Source of the DNA: Streptomyces sp. NBC_00353
GTDB lineage: Bacteria; Actinomycetota; Actinomycetes; Streptomycetales; Streptomycetaceae
Assembly: GCF_036108815.1 (NCBI RefSeq)
Contig: NZ_CP107985.1
Span: forward strand, 9,421,501-9,485,500
Direction: 5' to 3'
DNA length: 64,000 bases
Shown here piece by piece: positions 25,734-33,860 of this stretch (position 1 is its first letter; the number at the start of each line of letters is the position of its first letter). The position numbers and the translations under genes were made by a program. The notes beneath the pieces were generated by a model. It was not told the origin of the DNA. It searched no databases and saw only the letters and a list, made by a program, of their open reading frames with translations.

Positions 25734-25955
25734 TCATCGGGTCGCGGGGTTCTCGGCTTCCCAGCGCAGCAGGTCGCCCGGCTGGCAGTTGAGCACGTCG
25801 CAGAGTGCGGCGAGCGTCGCGAAGCGCACTGCCTTGGCGCGGCCGTTCTTGAGTACCGCCAGGTTGGCGGGTGTGATTCCTACGCGGTCCGCGAGTTCGC
25901 CCACGGACATCTTCCGCTTGGCCAGCATCACGTCGATGTCGACGGCGATCGGCAT
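25734..25955 (-). CDS. small HTH (XRE/YozG-like) regulator
   Basis: 73 residues, almost wholly a helix-turn-helix: MLAKRKMSVGELADRVGITPANLAVLKNGRAKAVRFATL and LCDVLNCQPGDLLRW, the YozG-type pattern. The start codon overlaps the stop of the upstream DUF2975 gene by one base, so the pair is co-translated. Such pairs usually act as a self-regulating unit in which the HTH protein controls the promoter; a 17-base dyad lies at that promoter. Confidence 0.88.
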   Translation of the reverse strand: MPIAVDIDVMLAKRKMSVGELADRVGITPANLAVLKNGRAKAVRFATLAALCDVLNCQPGDLLRWEAENPATR

Positions 25956-26446
25956 CAGATCACCTCGTCCAACTCGGCCTGCATCTTCGCTGCTTCGACG
26001 TCGCGCGCGACGGCCTGGGCGAGCAGCATCCGCAGCACGAGGACCATGAGTGCGACCCCCAGGATGGCCACGCCGACCCCGCCCATGATGACGGTGACGC
26101 CCGGGTCGTCCCGCTGGCCCGGCGCGTTGAGGGCCGTGACGGCGAACCATGCGAGGGAAGCCGACACGATCGCGCCGATCATGACGTCCACGTACCGGAA
26201 GGCGGCGTGGGAGAACACGGTTCCGCGTCGCACCATTGCCACCAGCCGCCATACGCAGACCAGGGCGACCTGGACCGACACCATGCCCAGGATCGTGATC
26301 ACGCGCAGTGGGGTCAGCGGGAGCGACCCGTCCTCCGGGTCACTCCCGCTGGCCAACGCCCACACCATTCCTGCCTGTACGAACACGGTGCCGGCGAGCA
26401 CCACCACGAGCACGGCCCGCAGCGCACGCACTGTCAGCTTTCCCAT
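25955..26446 (-). CDS. DUF2975 membrane protein
   Basis: 163 residues with four hydrophobic segments (about 10-30, 48-70, 85-108, 118-145), matching DUF2975 proteins in length and layout. ATG at 26446 has GGAGGG upstream; the frame stays open beyond without a better start. Always seen next to a YozG-type HTH gene, as here. Role unknown; probably a membrane sensor or partner of the regulator. Confidence 0.85.
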   Translation of the reverse strand: MGKLTVRALRAVLVVVLAGTVFVQAGMVWALASGSDPEDGSLPLTPLRVITILGMVSVQVALVCVWRLVAMVRRGTVFSHAAFRYVDVMIGAIVSASLAWFAVTALNAPGQRDDPGVTVIMGGVGVAILGVALMVLVLRMLLAQAVARDVEAAKMQAELDEVI

Positions 26447-26478
26447 GACCCATCCCTCCATCGAGTTACGATGGGAAT

Positions 26479-26495
26479 CTATCGAATATCGATAG
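26479..26495 (-). promoter_or_regulatory. dyad operator of the DUF2975/HTH pair
   Basis: CTATCGAATATCGATAG, a 6+5+6 perfect dyad about 35 bases upstream of the DUF2975 start. It is AT-rich compared with its surroundings and doubles as a plausible -10 region. Probably bound by the downstream HTH protein. Confidence 0.6.
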
Positions 26496-26499
26496 GTGA

Positions 26500-26871
26500 A
26501 GCAAGGGCTGGGGCGGTGAGTGGGCGGTGGTTTCGCGCCACGGCGGGACGTCGCCGCCTCCTCCCATGGCATGGCGTTCGCGCGAACCGTCTTGATCTTG
26601 TCGAAGCCGGCCTCGCTCGAGCGCAAAACGGACGCCACGCAAGTTCGCCGAAGCCCTGGGGTTGCTGGGTGGGTTGTGTGGGTGTGGTTGGCGTGCGTCG
26701 TGGTGTGTCTTGGTGGGTGGTGGGGGTTGATCCTTTTGGTGTGGGACCCGATAGGGTCGGTTGTGGCGCTGCGGGTTGACGTGGGTGTGTGGGGTTGTCT
26801 CGCGTTGTGTTTCGTGTGGTGTCTGGTGTGTGTTGTCTTTTTTGTTCGGTCGTTTGCTTCGAAGGATGCAG
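26500..26871 (+). promoter_or_regulatory. cvn operon upstream region, G/T-skewed
   Basis: No gene recognised. From about 26660 to 26860 the + strand is strongly enriched in G and T (for example GGGTGGGTTGTGTGGGTGTG), unlike either flank except the operon itself. The operon promoter should lie here; no clear -35/-10 pair was assigned. Confidence 0.4.
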
Positions 26872-29271
26872 ATGGAACTTGCCTCTTCGCCTTCGGCGGG
26901 GCGTGCGTTGGTTGTTTCGTATAGCTGGTGGTTGATGCCGTTGGCTTTAGGGGCTGGGACGGTCGCTGCGGTGGTCGGGGGTCCTGATCAGGTTCAGGTT
27001 CCTGCGACGTTTGTGGGTGTGGCGGCTACTGCGGCCAGTGCTGTGTGTGTGCGTTTGTTGGTGCGTGCTCGGGGGCAGTTGCGGCGTGGTGATGAGGGTT
27101 TCCGCCGGTCGCAGGCTGAGTTGTCGCGGCAGTGGGAGCAGCATGTGGCGGGTCTGGAGAGGAGTTTCGGGGGTGAGCGGTCGGGTCTGCGTGCGGAACT
27201 GGTCGAGCAGGCCCGGGATTTCGAGGCTCGGCTTGTTGAGTTGGCGCGGGCGCATGAGGTTGGTGTGGTGGCGCAGGCGGGGGTGTGGGAGGAGCGGCTT
27301 GCTGTTCAGCGGGCTGTGGTGGGCAGGCTCGGGGATGTGTATTTGCCTGATGCGTTGAAGCGTTTGCGGGAGGGGGAGGCCATTGATGACATTTTGTTGG
27401 AGGTCGGCCGGGACGCGGATGCGGGACCGCAGTTGGGTGCGGAGTTGCGGAAGGTTCTGCGGACTGCGTTGATCGGTGTGGAGGAGGAGTTCGACCGGTC
27501 GACGTCGGCGGAGCAGGCTGTGATCAGTATCGGCAGCCGGATTCATGTGCTGACGAGTAAGTTGCGTGGGCGGTTGCATGAGATGCAGGGTGAGCACGGG
27601 CGGTTGCCTGTGGTGGCCCGGGGTCTTATGGAGTTGGACCAGGAGATCGGTCCTGCTGACTGTCTGGCGGCCAGTGTCGGTGTGCTGGGGGGTTCGGACC
27701 GGCCGGGGCGGCAGTGGCAGGAGCCGCAGCGGCTGCTGAGTGTGGTGCGTGGTGGTATCGGCCGGATCAAGGATTTCGATCGTGTCCAGGTCCGTCATCT
27801 GCCTGAACTGGGTGTTGACGGGGGTCTGGTGGACCACCTCACGCTGATTTTTGCGCATCTTCTGGATAACGCGGCGCGGTACTCGCCGCCGACCGAGGCT
27901 GTGGTCGTCTCCGGTAAGGAGGTGCCCAACGGGGTCGGTATTGAGATCCAGGATGCGGGCAAGGGGCTGAGCGAGGAGAAGAAGCGCGAGGCGGAGCAGT
28001 CCTTGGCGGGTACGTCGAGGGGCCCGGGTCTCGGTGGTATCTCGGAGGACGCGAATCTGGGTCTGCGTGTGGTGGGGGCTCTGGCGCGTCGTTATGGGAT
28101 CCGGGTGACTTTCGCGGACTCGCCGTGGCTGGGCACGTCGGTGGTTGTGGTCGTGCCGCACAAGTTTTTCAGCCAGTTGCCTGCTGTGGTGAGCGGGCCG
28201 GCCCCGGCCCCGGCCCCGGCCGCGGTGGCGGTGGCGGAGCCGGTGCGCACGGTGGCGGTGGAGACGTCTGGTGCGGTGGACACCACGCCCGGTGGGCTGC
28301 CCAGGCGCCGCAGTATCCGTAACGACCTTGTGGGTCCGCAGCCCGGTGGTGCCGTCCGTGGGCAGAGCGTGGCCGCGGTGCCGCCCGATGCGTCGTTCGC
28401 GGGCCTTGCCGCGTTTGCCACGGCCGGGCGGGAAAGCGGTCCGCCGCATGAGACGGCCACGGACCGCACCCCGGCCACGGACCGCACCCCGGCCTTGGAT
28501 GGTGTCCCGGCGGACCGGGCCCCGGTCACGGACGGCGCCCCGGTCACGGACCGCGTCCCGGTCACGGACGGCGCGCTGGCCACGGGCGGCGTCCCGGTCA
28601 CGGACCGTGCCTCGGTCATGGACGGTGTCCCGGTCACAAACAACGCACTGGTCACAGACAACGCCCCGGTCACGGGCGGCGACCCGGTCACGGACTGTGC
28701 CCCGGTCACACACAACGCCCCGGTCACGGGCGGCGTCCCGGTCACGGACCGCACTCCGGCCTTGGATGGTGTCCCGGCGGACCGGGCCCCGGTCACGGAC
28801 CGCGTCCCGGTCACGGACCGTGTCTCGGTCGTGGATGGTGCCCCGCCCTTGGATGGCGTCCCGGTCACAGACAACGCCCTGGTCACGGGCGGCGTCCCGG
28901 TCACGGACCGTGCCTCGGTCATGGGCGGCGCCTCGGTTGTGGATGGTGTTCCGGTCACAAACAACGCCCTGGTCACAGACAACGCCTCGGTCACGGGCGG
29001 TGTCCCGGTCACGGACCGCGCCTCGGCCGTGGATGGTGTTCCGGTCACGGACCGTGCCTCGGCTACGGATGGTGTTCCGGTCACGGACCGTGCCTCGGCT
29101 ACGGATGGTGTTCCGGTCACGGACCGCACCCCGGTCGTCGATGGTGTTCCGGTCACGGGCGGTGTCTCGGTTGTGGATGGTGTCCCGGTTGTGGATGGTG
29201 AGCGGGTTTTGGATGGCGAGATGGCTGTCGTACGCGAGTTGAACGAGCACCGCACTGAAGAGAGCGACTAG
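26872..29271 (+). CDS. cvnA: conservon sensor-kinase-like protein CvnA with hexapeptide repeat tail
   Basis: 799 residues. A short N-terminus, two hydrophobic segments (about 16-60), a coiled-coil-like region with many Glu/Arg/Ala (70-170), a degenerate dimerisation part, a HATPase domain (HLLDNAARYSPPTEAVVV, IQDAGKGLS, NLGLRVVGALARRYG) and then about 255 residues of tandem hexapeptides of the type PVTDRA/PVTDGV (about 525-780). No phosphoacceptor histidine is evident, as in other CvnA proteins. ATG at 26872 has GAAGG six bases upstream; an ATG two codons earlier is too close to it. CvnA forms a membrane complex with CvnB-D that resembles eukaryotic G-protein signalling. Confidence 0.88.
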   Translation: MELASSPSAGRALVVSYSWWLMPLALGAGTVAAVVGGPDQVQVPATFVGVAATAASAVCVRLLVRARGQLRRGDEGFRRSQAELSRQWEQHVAGLERSFGGERSGLRAELVEQARDFEARLVELARAHEVGVVAQAGVWEERLAVQRAVVGRLGDVYLPDALKRLREGEAIDDILLEVGRDADAGPQLGAELRKVLRTALIGVEEEFDRSTSAEQAVISIGSRIHVLTSKLRGRLHEMQGEHGRLPVVARGLMELDQEIGPADCLAASVGVLGGSDRPGRQWQEPQRLLSVVRGGIGRIKDFDRVQVRHLPELGVDGGLVDHLTLIFAHLLDNAARYSPPTEAVVVSGKEVPNGVGIEIQDAGKGLSEEKKREAEQSLAGTSRGPGLGGISEDANLGLRVVGALARRYGIRVTFADSPWLGTSVVVVVPHKFFSQLPAVVSGPAPAPAPAAVAVAEPVRTVAVETSGAVDTTPGGLPRRRSIRNDLVGPQPGGAVRGQSVAAVPPDASFAGLAAFATAGRESGPPHETATDRTPATDRTPALDGVPADRAPVTDGAPVTDRVPVTDGALATGGVPVTDRASVMDGVPVTNNALVTDNAPVTGGDPVTDCAPVTHNAPVTGGVPVTDRTPALDGVPADRAPVTDRVPVTDRVSVVDGAPPLDGVPVTDNALVTGGVPVTDRASVMGGASVVDGVPVTNNALVTDNASVTGGVPVTDRASAVDGVPVTDRASATDGVPVTDRASATDGVPVTDRTPVVDGVPVTGGVSVVDGVPVVDGERVLDGEMAVVRELNEHRTEESD
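28446..29215 (+). repeat. 18/36-bp tandem repeat inside cvnA
   Basis: About 42 copies of an 18-base unit (hexapeptide P-V-T-D-x-x and variants), partly arranged as 36-base doublets such as PVTDRASATDGV. In frame throughout, no stop. Copies near 29040-29110 are almost identical to each other, which suggests recent expansion. Confidence 0.9.
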
Positions 29272-29275
29272 TCCC

Positions 29276-29686
29276 ATGACGCAACAGGGAACCGATGTGA
29301 GTTGGGCGCTCCGTGATCTGACGGAGAGCATCAAGGAGATTCGTTTCGCCCTCGTGGCATCGAGTGACGGTAAGGCGATCACTTCGTATGGTGCCGAGGA
29401 CCCCGATGATGTGGACCGGTTCGCGGCTGTGGTCGCGGGGTTGCAGGCGTTGGCCCAGCCGGTGGCCAAGCAGTTCCCGAAGTATGCGGGGCAGCTGCGG
29501 CTCGCGATGATCGAGGTCGACGGGGGTCATTTGTTCGTGGTGCGGGCGGGTGTGGAGACGTATCTCGGGGTGCTGGCGAGGGAGGGTCTTGATCAGGGTC
29601 TTCTGGGTCATCAGATGAGGGATCTGGCCCGCAGGATGGGTGAGCTCCTGGGTACCACTGCTCGCCTGGACGAGCACTCTGGATGA
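29276..29686 (+). CDS. cvnB: conservon roadblock/LC7 protein CvnB
   Basis: 136 residues forming one roadblock/LC7 domain (FALVASSDGKAITSYG, VAGLQALAQPVAKQF, VVRAGVETYLGVLA). CvnB is the regulatory partner that, with CvnA, controls the small GTPase CvnD. It starts four bases after the cvnA stop and overlaps cvnC by four bases (ATGA). Confidence 0.94.
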   Translation: MTQQGTDVSWALRDLTESIKEIRFALVASSDGKAITSYGAEDPDDVDRFAAVVAGLQALAQPVAKQFPKYAGQLRLAMIEVDGGHLFVVRAGVETYLGVLAREGLDQGLLGHQMRDLARRMGELLGTTARLDEHSG

Positions 29687-30054
29687 GTGTTTCCCGTCGT
29701 CCCACGGACCCGTCCGGTCTTGAGCGCTACTACGTCCTTACCGGTGGCCGCAGCGGGCCGGGCGGTTCCGCGGCGAGTCTTGACGTGGCGACTCTTGTCG
29801 TTGCGCGCGCTGCTGCCGCCCCGGGTATGCAGCATGAGCACGAGGAGATCATCCGGCGCTGCCGTGATCCGTTGTCGGTGGCCGAACTGGGCGCCCATCT
29901 CGGGTTGCCGTTCAACATTCTCGCGGTGCTCCTGGCCGATCTGCTGGACGCAGGCCGCGTCGAGGCCCGTAATCCCATCCCGGCGTCAGGCGCCGGCCGC
30001 GGGCCCGACCTCGCGCTCCTTGAGGAGGTACTCAGTGGACTTCAAAGGCTTTGA
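29683..30054 (+). CDS. cvnC: conservon DUF742 protein CvnC
   Basis: 123 residues of the DUF742 family: RYYVLTGGRSGPGG, VATLVVAR, EHEEIIRRCRDPLSVAELGAHLGLPFNILAVLLADLLDAG, ending with LLEEVLSGLQRL. The second half is a winged-helix-like fold. It overlaps cvnB at the start and cvnD by 20 bases at the end. Confidence 0.94.
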   Translation: MSVSRRPTDPSGLERYYVLTGGRSGPGGSAASLDVATLVVARAAAAPGMQHEHEEIIRRCRDPLSVAELGAHLGLPFNILAVLLADLLDAGRVEARNPIPASGAGRGPDLALLEEVLSGLQRL

Positions 30055-30649
30055 TCATCCCGACCAGAGGTCGGGCGGCGGGACCCGCTCGGTGAAGGTG
30101 ATGATCGCCGGCGGGTTCGGCACGGGAAAGACCACCATGGTGGGGTCGGTCAGCGATATCGAGCCGCTGACGACCGAGGAGACGCTGACTCAGGCCAGTG
30201 TCGGTGTCGATAATCTGATCGGTGTGGTGGACAAGACGCAGACCACCGTCAGTCTGGATTTCGGGAAGATCGGTATCAACGACGAGTTGGTGCTTTATCT
30301 GTTCGGGACGCCGGGCCAGGAGCGGTTCTGGTTTCTGTGGAACGGTCTGTTCAAGGGGGCTCTGGGGGCGGTGGTGTTGGTGGACACGCGTCGTCTGGCG
30401 TCGAGTTTCAGGGCGATCGAGGAGATGGAGCGGCAGGACGTCCCCTTTGTTATCGCGCTGAATGTTTTCCCCGATTCCAAGGAGCATCCGATCGAGGAGA
30501 TCCGTGACGCCCTGGACATCTCTGCGCACACCCCGATCGTGGCGTGCGATGCCCGGGACCGGGCGTCGAGCCGTGACGTCCTTGTCGCGCTGATACGCCA
30601 TCTGAAGGAACGCTCCGCCGCCGCTGCTGTTGTTGTGGAGCCTCGATGA
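30035..30649 (+). CDS. cvnD: conservon small GTPase CvnD
   Basis: 204 residues of the DUF/ATP-GTP-binding family of conservons. P-loop GGFGTGKTT, the DxxG-like LFGTPGQERFWF switch II and the NKxD-equivalent ALNVFPDS are visible. The GTG at 30035 is chosen because GAGGAGG lies seven bases upstream, inside cvnC. The stop overlaps the P450 start (ATGA at 30646-30649), so the five genes form one coupled operon. Confidence 0.93.
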   Translation: MDFKGFDHPDQRSGGGTRSVKVMIAGGFGTGKTTMVGSVSDIEPLTTEETLTQASVGVDNLIGVVDKTQTTVSLDFGKIGINDELVLYLFGTPGQERFWFLWNGLFKGALGAVVLVDTRRLASSFRAIEEMERQDVPFVIALNVFPDSKEHPIEEIRDALDISAHTPIVACDARDRASSRDVLVALIRHLKERSAAAAVVVEPR

Positions 30650-31914
30650 ACGACCAGCTCACACATGGCTCCTCCGCTCCCGGTGGCTGCCCTGTCGCGC
30701 ACGGCGGCGCCGGCGATCTCACCCGGCTGTACGGGCCGGACGCGGCACTGGACCCGCACGGCATCTACGGGCGGCTGCGCAAGGAGCACGGGGCGGTGGC
30801 GCCGGTACTCCTTGAGGGCGACATCCCGGCGTGGCTGGTCCTGGGCTACCGCGAGAACCGGCGGGTGCTGGACAACCCCCGCCAGTTCAGCAGGGATTCG
30901 CGTATCTGGCGGGACTGGAAGGAAGGACGTGTCGAGGCCACCTCGCCGCTGATCCCGATGCTGGGCTGGCGCCCCGACTGCGTGTCCCAGGACGGTGAGC
31001 CGCACCGCAGGCTCCGCGGTGCGGTCACCGACAATCTGCAGACTCTCGCCGGCCGCGGCATCCGCCGCCATGTCACGCACTTCGCGAACAGGCAGATCGA
31101 CGCGTTCGCCGACGCGGGTGGCGCCGACCTGGTGGGCGACTACGCCGAGTACCTGCCGATGCTCGTACTGACCAGGCTGTTCGGGCTCCCGGCGGCCGAG
31201 GGGCACAACCTTGCCGTCTCCTGTGCCCAGGTCATCAAGGGCGGTGAGGGAGCTCTCGCCCACAACGACCGGATCATGGAGATCCTCGGGGAACTCGCCG
31301 AGCGCAAGCGTGCCGAGCCGGGCTCCGACTTCACCACCGGGCTGCTCGGACACGAGGCCGGCCTGGACGACGACGAGATCCTCAGCCATCTGCGGCTGGT
31401 GCTGATCACCGCGCACACCACCACCAGTAATCTGCTGGCCCGGGTGCTGCAGCTGATCCTCACCGACACCTCCCGGCTCGCGGGGCTGGTGAGCGGACAG
31501 CTCAACATCACCACGGTCGTCGAAGAGGTGATGTGGAACACCCCGCCGCTCGCGGTCCTGCCCGGGCGCTTCGCCACCGCTGACCTCGAACTCGCCGGTC
31601 ACCACATCAAGGAGGGCGACCTGCTGGTGCTCGGGCTCACCGCCGGCAACCTCGACCCGGAGATCCGTCCCGATACCGGGGTCTCCATCCAGGGCAACCA
31701 GTCGCACCTCGCGTTCAGCGGCGGCGCGCACGAGTGTCCGGGCCAGAACATCGGCCAGGCCATCATCGAGACGGCCGTCGACGTCCTGGTGCACCGGCTG
31801 CCGGGACTGCGCCTGGCCGTGCCGGCCGACGACCTCACCTCGACCGCCTCCACCTGGGAGGCACGCCTGGACAGTCTCCCGGTCGAGTTCGCGGCACAGA
31901 CCGCCGCCGTCTGA
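30646..31914 (+). CDS. conservon-associated cytochrome P450, CYP157-like, lacking ExxR
   Basis: 422 residues. The haem-binding loop is FSGGAHECPGQNIG with Cys364 as thiolate ligand, and the I-helix reads LITAHTTTSNL. In the K-helix the near-universal ExxR is Glu294-Val-Met-Trp297, so arginine is replaced by tryptophan; this is known for the CYP157 family, whose members are conservon genes in Streptomyces. It is translationally coupled to cvnD. Its substrate is unknown; the terpene cyclase ending 270 bases downstream on the other strand is a natural candidate for its pathway. Whether CYP157 proteins are monooxygenases or signalling partners is unsettled. Confidence 0.92.
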   Translation: MNDQLTHGSSAPGGCPVAHGGAGDLTRLYGPDAALDPHGIYGRLRKEHGAVAPVLLEGDIPAWLVLGYRENRRVLDNPRQFSRDSRIWRDWKEGRVEATSPLIPMLGWRPDCVSQDGEPHRRLRGAVTDNLQTLAGRGIRRHVTHFANRQIDAFADAGGADLVGDYAEYLPMLVLTRLFGLPAAEGHNLAVSCAQVIKGGEGALAHNDRIMEILGELAERKRAEPGSDFTTGLLGHEAGLDDDEILSHLRLVLITAHTTTSNLLARVLQLILTDTSRLAGLVSGQLNITTVVEEVMWNTPPLAVLPGRFATADLELAGHHIKEGDLLVLGLTAGNLDPEIRPDTGVSIQGNQSHLAFSGGAHECPGQNIGQAIIETAVDVLVHRLPGLRLAVPADDLTSTASTWEARLDSLPVEFAAQTAAV

Positions 31915-31940
31915 CCAGACCACCGGTGGGTGATCCGTCT

Positions 31941-31969
31941 CTGCCCGGCCGGACATACCGGCCGGGCAG
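31941..31969. terminator. hairpin terminator, copy 1
   Basis: Perfect 12-bp stem CTGCCCGGCCGG / CCGGCCGGGCAG with loop ACATA, 27 bases after the P450 stop. It is a duplicate of the hairpin behind the terpene cyclase (32140-32168). Confidence 0.75.
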
Positions 31970-31976
31970 AGTCTTG

Positions 31977-32113
31977 TCTGATACCGCGAGCAGTTCGTCG
32001 AGCGGACCCTTGCCTGCCAATTCGACGGTGGCGGCGGGGCCTTCCTTCGACGCGGCATACCGGCCGGTGGTCGGTGCCTGCTGGTGGTTGCTGTTGATCG
32101 GGTGCGGTGCTGG
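31977..32113 (-). pseudogene. duplicated C-terminal fragment of the terpene cyclase
   Basis: Encodes a diverged copy of about the last 40 residues of the adjacent cyclase (TGRYAASKEGPAATVELAGK then GPLDELLAV). Where the real gene has a TAA stop this copy has TCA. It has no upstream domain and is a duplication relic. Confidence 0.75.
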
Positions 32114-32139
32114 CCAGGCTGCTGGTGGGTGATGGGTTT

Positions 32140-32168
32140 CTGCCCGGCCGGGCGTGCCGGCCGGGCAG
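32140..32168. terminator. hairpin terminator, copy 2 (terpene cyclase)
   Basis: Perfect 12-bp stem CTGCCCGGCCGG / CCGGCCGGGCAG, loop GCGTG, about 18 bases downstream of the cyclase stop on the minus strand. Confidence 0.75.
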
Positions 32169-32186
32169 AGCAGGCGGGGTCTTGTC

Positions 32187-33218
32187 TTATACCGCGAGCA
32201 GATCGTCGAGCGAGCCCTTGCCCGCCAACTCGGCGGTGGCGGCGGGGCCTTCCTTCGACGCGGCATACCGGCCGGAGGTCAGTGCCCACTCGTAGTTGCC
32301 GTTGATCCAGTGCTGGATGGCCTCCACGCCCATCCACACCTGGACCCGCTGGTCGGAGCGGAGACCGAGTTCCTCGCACATCTCGGGTATCCGTGCCTCG
32401 AGTTCGAGGTACTCCTCGAGGCAGTCGGTGGTCATCCGGTACGCCTCCGCGGCGGCGTCCTGCCAGCTGCAGCTGCGCTCCCGGTGGAGCACGGCTATCA
32501 GGTTGTGGCCGTCCCCCCGGCGCTTCTCGCGCTCGAAGGAGTGGATGTCGTTCATGAACCCGATGGTGTCCGCGGCCAGATCCCGCATCCTGACCATCAG
32601 CTCGTGCGCCTGTACCTGCGGCGGTACCTCGAAGCCGCGGCTGCGCTCGCCCGCGTCGATGCTGTGGTGGATGCCGACGGTGCGGCGGCGGAACTCCGCG
32701 TACTCCTGCAGTCCGAGCGTTCCCGCAAGGCCCCGGGCCGCCAGGTCCACCTCCTCGGTGTGCGCCACGAGGAACCGCCCCCAGGAGGCGGCGAACCGGC
32801 TGCGCCACGTCAGGGACATGCCATCGGAGAGCTGGGCCCAGACCTCGGCCCAGGCCACGGTGATCGGGCACACCACGCGGGGTGCGGTCCCGGCGGGACG
32901 CAGCGCGGTGGCGATCAACTCCCGTGCGACCTCGGCGATACGGTCCGCGCGGTCCGGACTCCCGGAGTCGAACTGATCATCGAACAGGAAGGCCAGAGAG
33001 AACCAGTTCATCAGCACGACCATGTCGTCGGCCGAGGCGTGGGGGTAGGTTCGTGCCGCTGCCTGGGGAAGGTCCCAGGACTGGTACTCCTCGAACCCGG
33101 CCTGGCTGCGTACCAAACCCATCTCCCACACCCAGCGCAGGTGGCGCTCCCGGGCGTACTGGAGATGCTCGCTCACGGGAGTCTTGAAGGGGAGGTCGAA
33201 TGTGATGTCCTGCGGCAT
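32187..33218 (-). CDS. class I terpene cyclase (sesquiterpene synthase-type)
   Basis: 343 residues with both metal-binding motifs of bacterial class I cyclases: DDQFD (Asp80, Asp81, Asp84) and the NSE triad NDIHSFERE (Asn223, Ser227, Glu231). The C-terminal WINGNYEWALTSGRY matches the conserved pyrophosphate-sensing Arg-Tyr end. Length is usual for a sesquiterpene synthase acting on farnesyl diphosphate; the exact product cannot be named. ATG at 33218 has AGAGGAC upstream. It is convergent with the conservon P450, and a second P450 is encoded about 1.5 kb further on the same strand. Confidence 0.93.
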   Translation of the reverse strand: MPQDITFDLPFKTPVSEHLQYARERHLRWVWEMGLVRSQAGFEEYQSWDLPQAAARTYPHASADDMVVLMNWFSLAFLFDDQFDSGSPDRADRIAEVARELIATALRPAGTAPRVVCPITVAWAEVWAQLSDGMSLTWRSRFAASWGRFLVAHTEEVDLAARGLAGTLGLQEYAEFRRRTVGIHHSIDAGERSRGFEVPPQVQAHELMVRMRDLAADTIGFMNDIHSFEREKRRGDGHNLIAVLHRERSCSWQDAAAEAYRMTTDCLEEYLELEARIPEMCEELGLRSDQRVQVWMGVEAIQHWINGNYEWALTSGRYAASKEGPAATAELAGKGSLDDLLAV

Positions 33219-33650
33219 TGCCGTCCTCTCTTGCGACGATTCACAGGCCCCCGCCCCTGCGAAAGGGCGATCTGAATTGACGCCCACTGACTCGAACTGC
33301 ACCTTTTGAGCCGGAAGTTGACGACTCAAGTACGTCTCGAGACTGCCCAGAGCCTAAACGATCTATGCCGTGAGATCTGCAACGCGTGATGCGGGTGTGA
33401 CGTCGCGCGGGACGCGGCTCGGTTCACCCGGCCGCAGGTGAAGCAGGTGAAGCAGGATGCCGGGACCCGGTGCGCTCGGGCCCGGGATGCCTCGGGGGCG
33501 CGTACGCCCGGCGTCATCTGCCGGACCACCGTTGAACTATGGGTGTGAACGACCCGGACTCCGTAACAGCCGGGACCGCCGGAAAGCAGCCAGTACCGCC
33601 ACGCCCGGGAAGAGCGCGCTGCCGCGGAACCGGAAGGCAAGGCCGCCCCG

Positions 33651-33860
33651 TCCCGGTCGGCCCCGTCCCGTCCCGTCCCCGTCCCCGTCCCCGTCCCGTC
33701 CCCGTCCCGTCCCCGTCCCGTCCCCGTCCCCGTTCCGTCTCGGCCGTCCCGTTCCGTCCCGGCCGTCCCGTCCCGGCCGTCCCGTCCCGTTCCGGTCGGC
33801 TCCGTTCCGTCCGGATCCGTTCCGGTCGGCTCCGTTCCGGCCGGTCCCGTTCCGGTTGGC
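33651..33860. repeat. CCGTCCC/CCCCGT microsatellite
   Basis: Run of 5- and 6-base units such as CCCGT, CCCCGT and later CCGTTCCGGTCGG variants, nearly purine-free on the + strand over the first ~80 bases. Confidence 0.85.

Larger units (their letters stand above)
31925..32315. repeat. tandem duplication of terpene cyclase 3' end and terminator
   Basis: Sequence from 31925 to about 32113 is repeated at 32124 to about 32315 (offset 199). Each copy has the 12-bp hairpin, then, read on the minus strand, the cyclase C-terminus (GRYAASKEGPAAT, ELAGKG, LD-LLAV). Copy 2 is the functional gene end; copy 1 has lost the stop codon position and the upstream gene. Confidence 0.85.
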
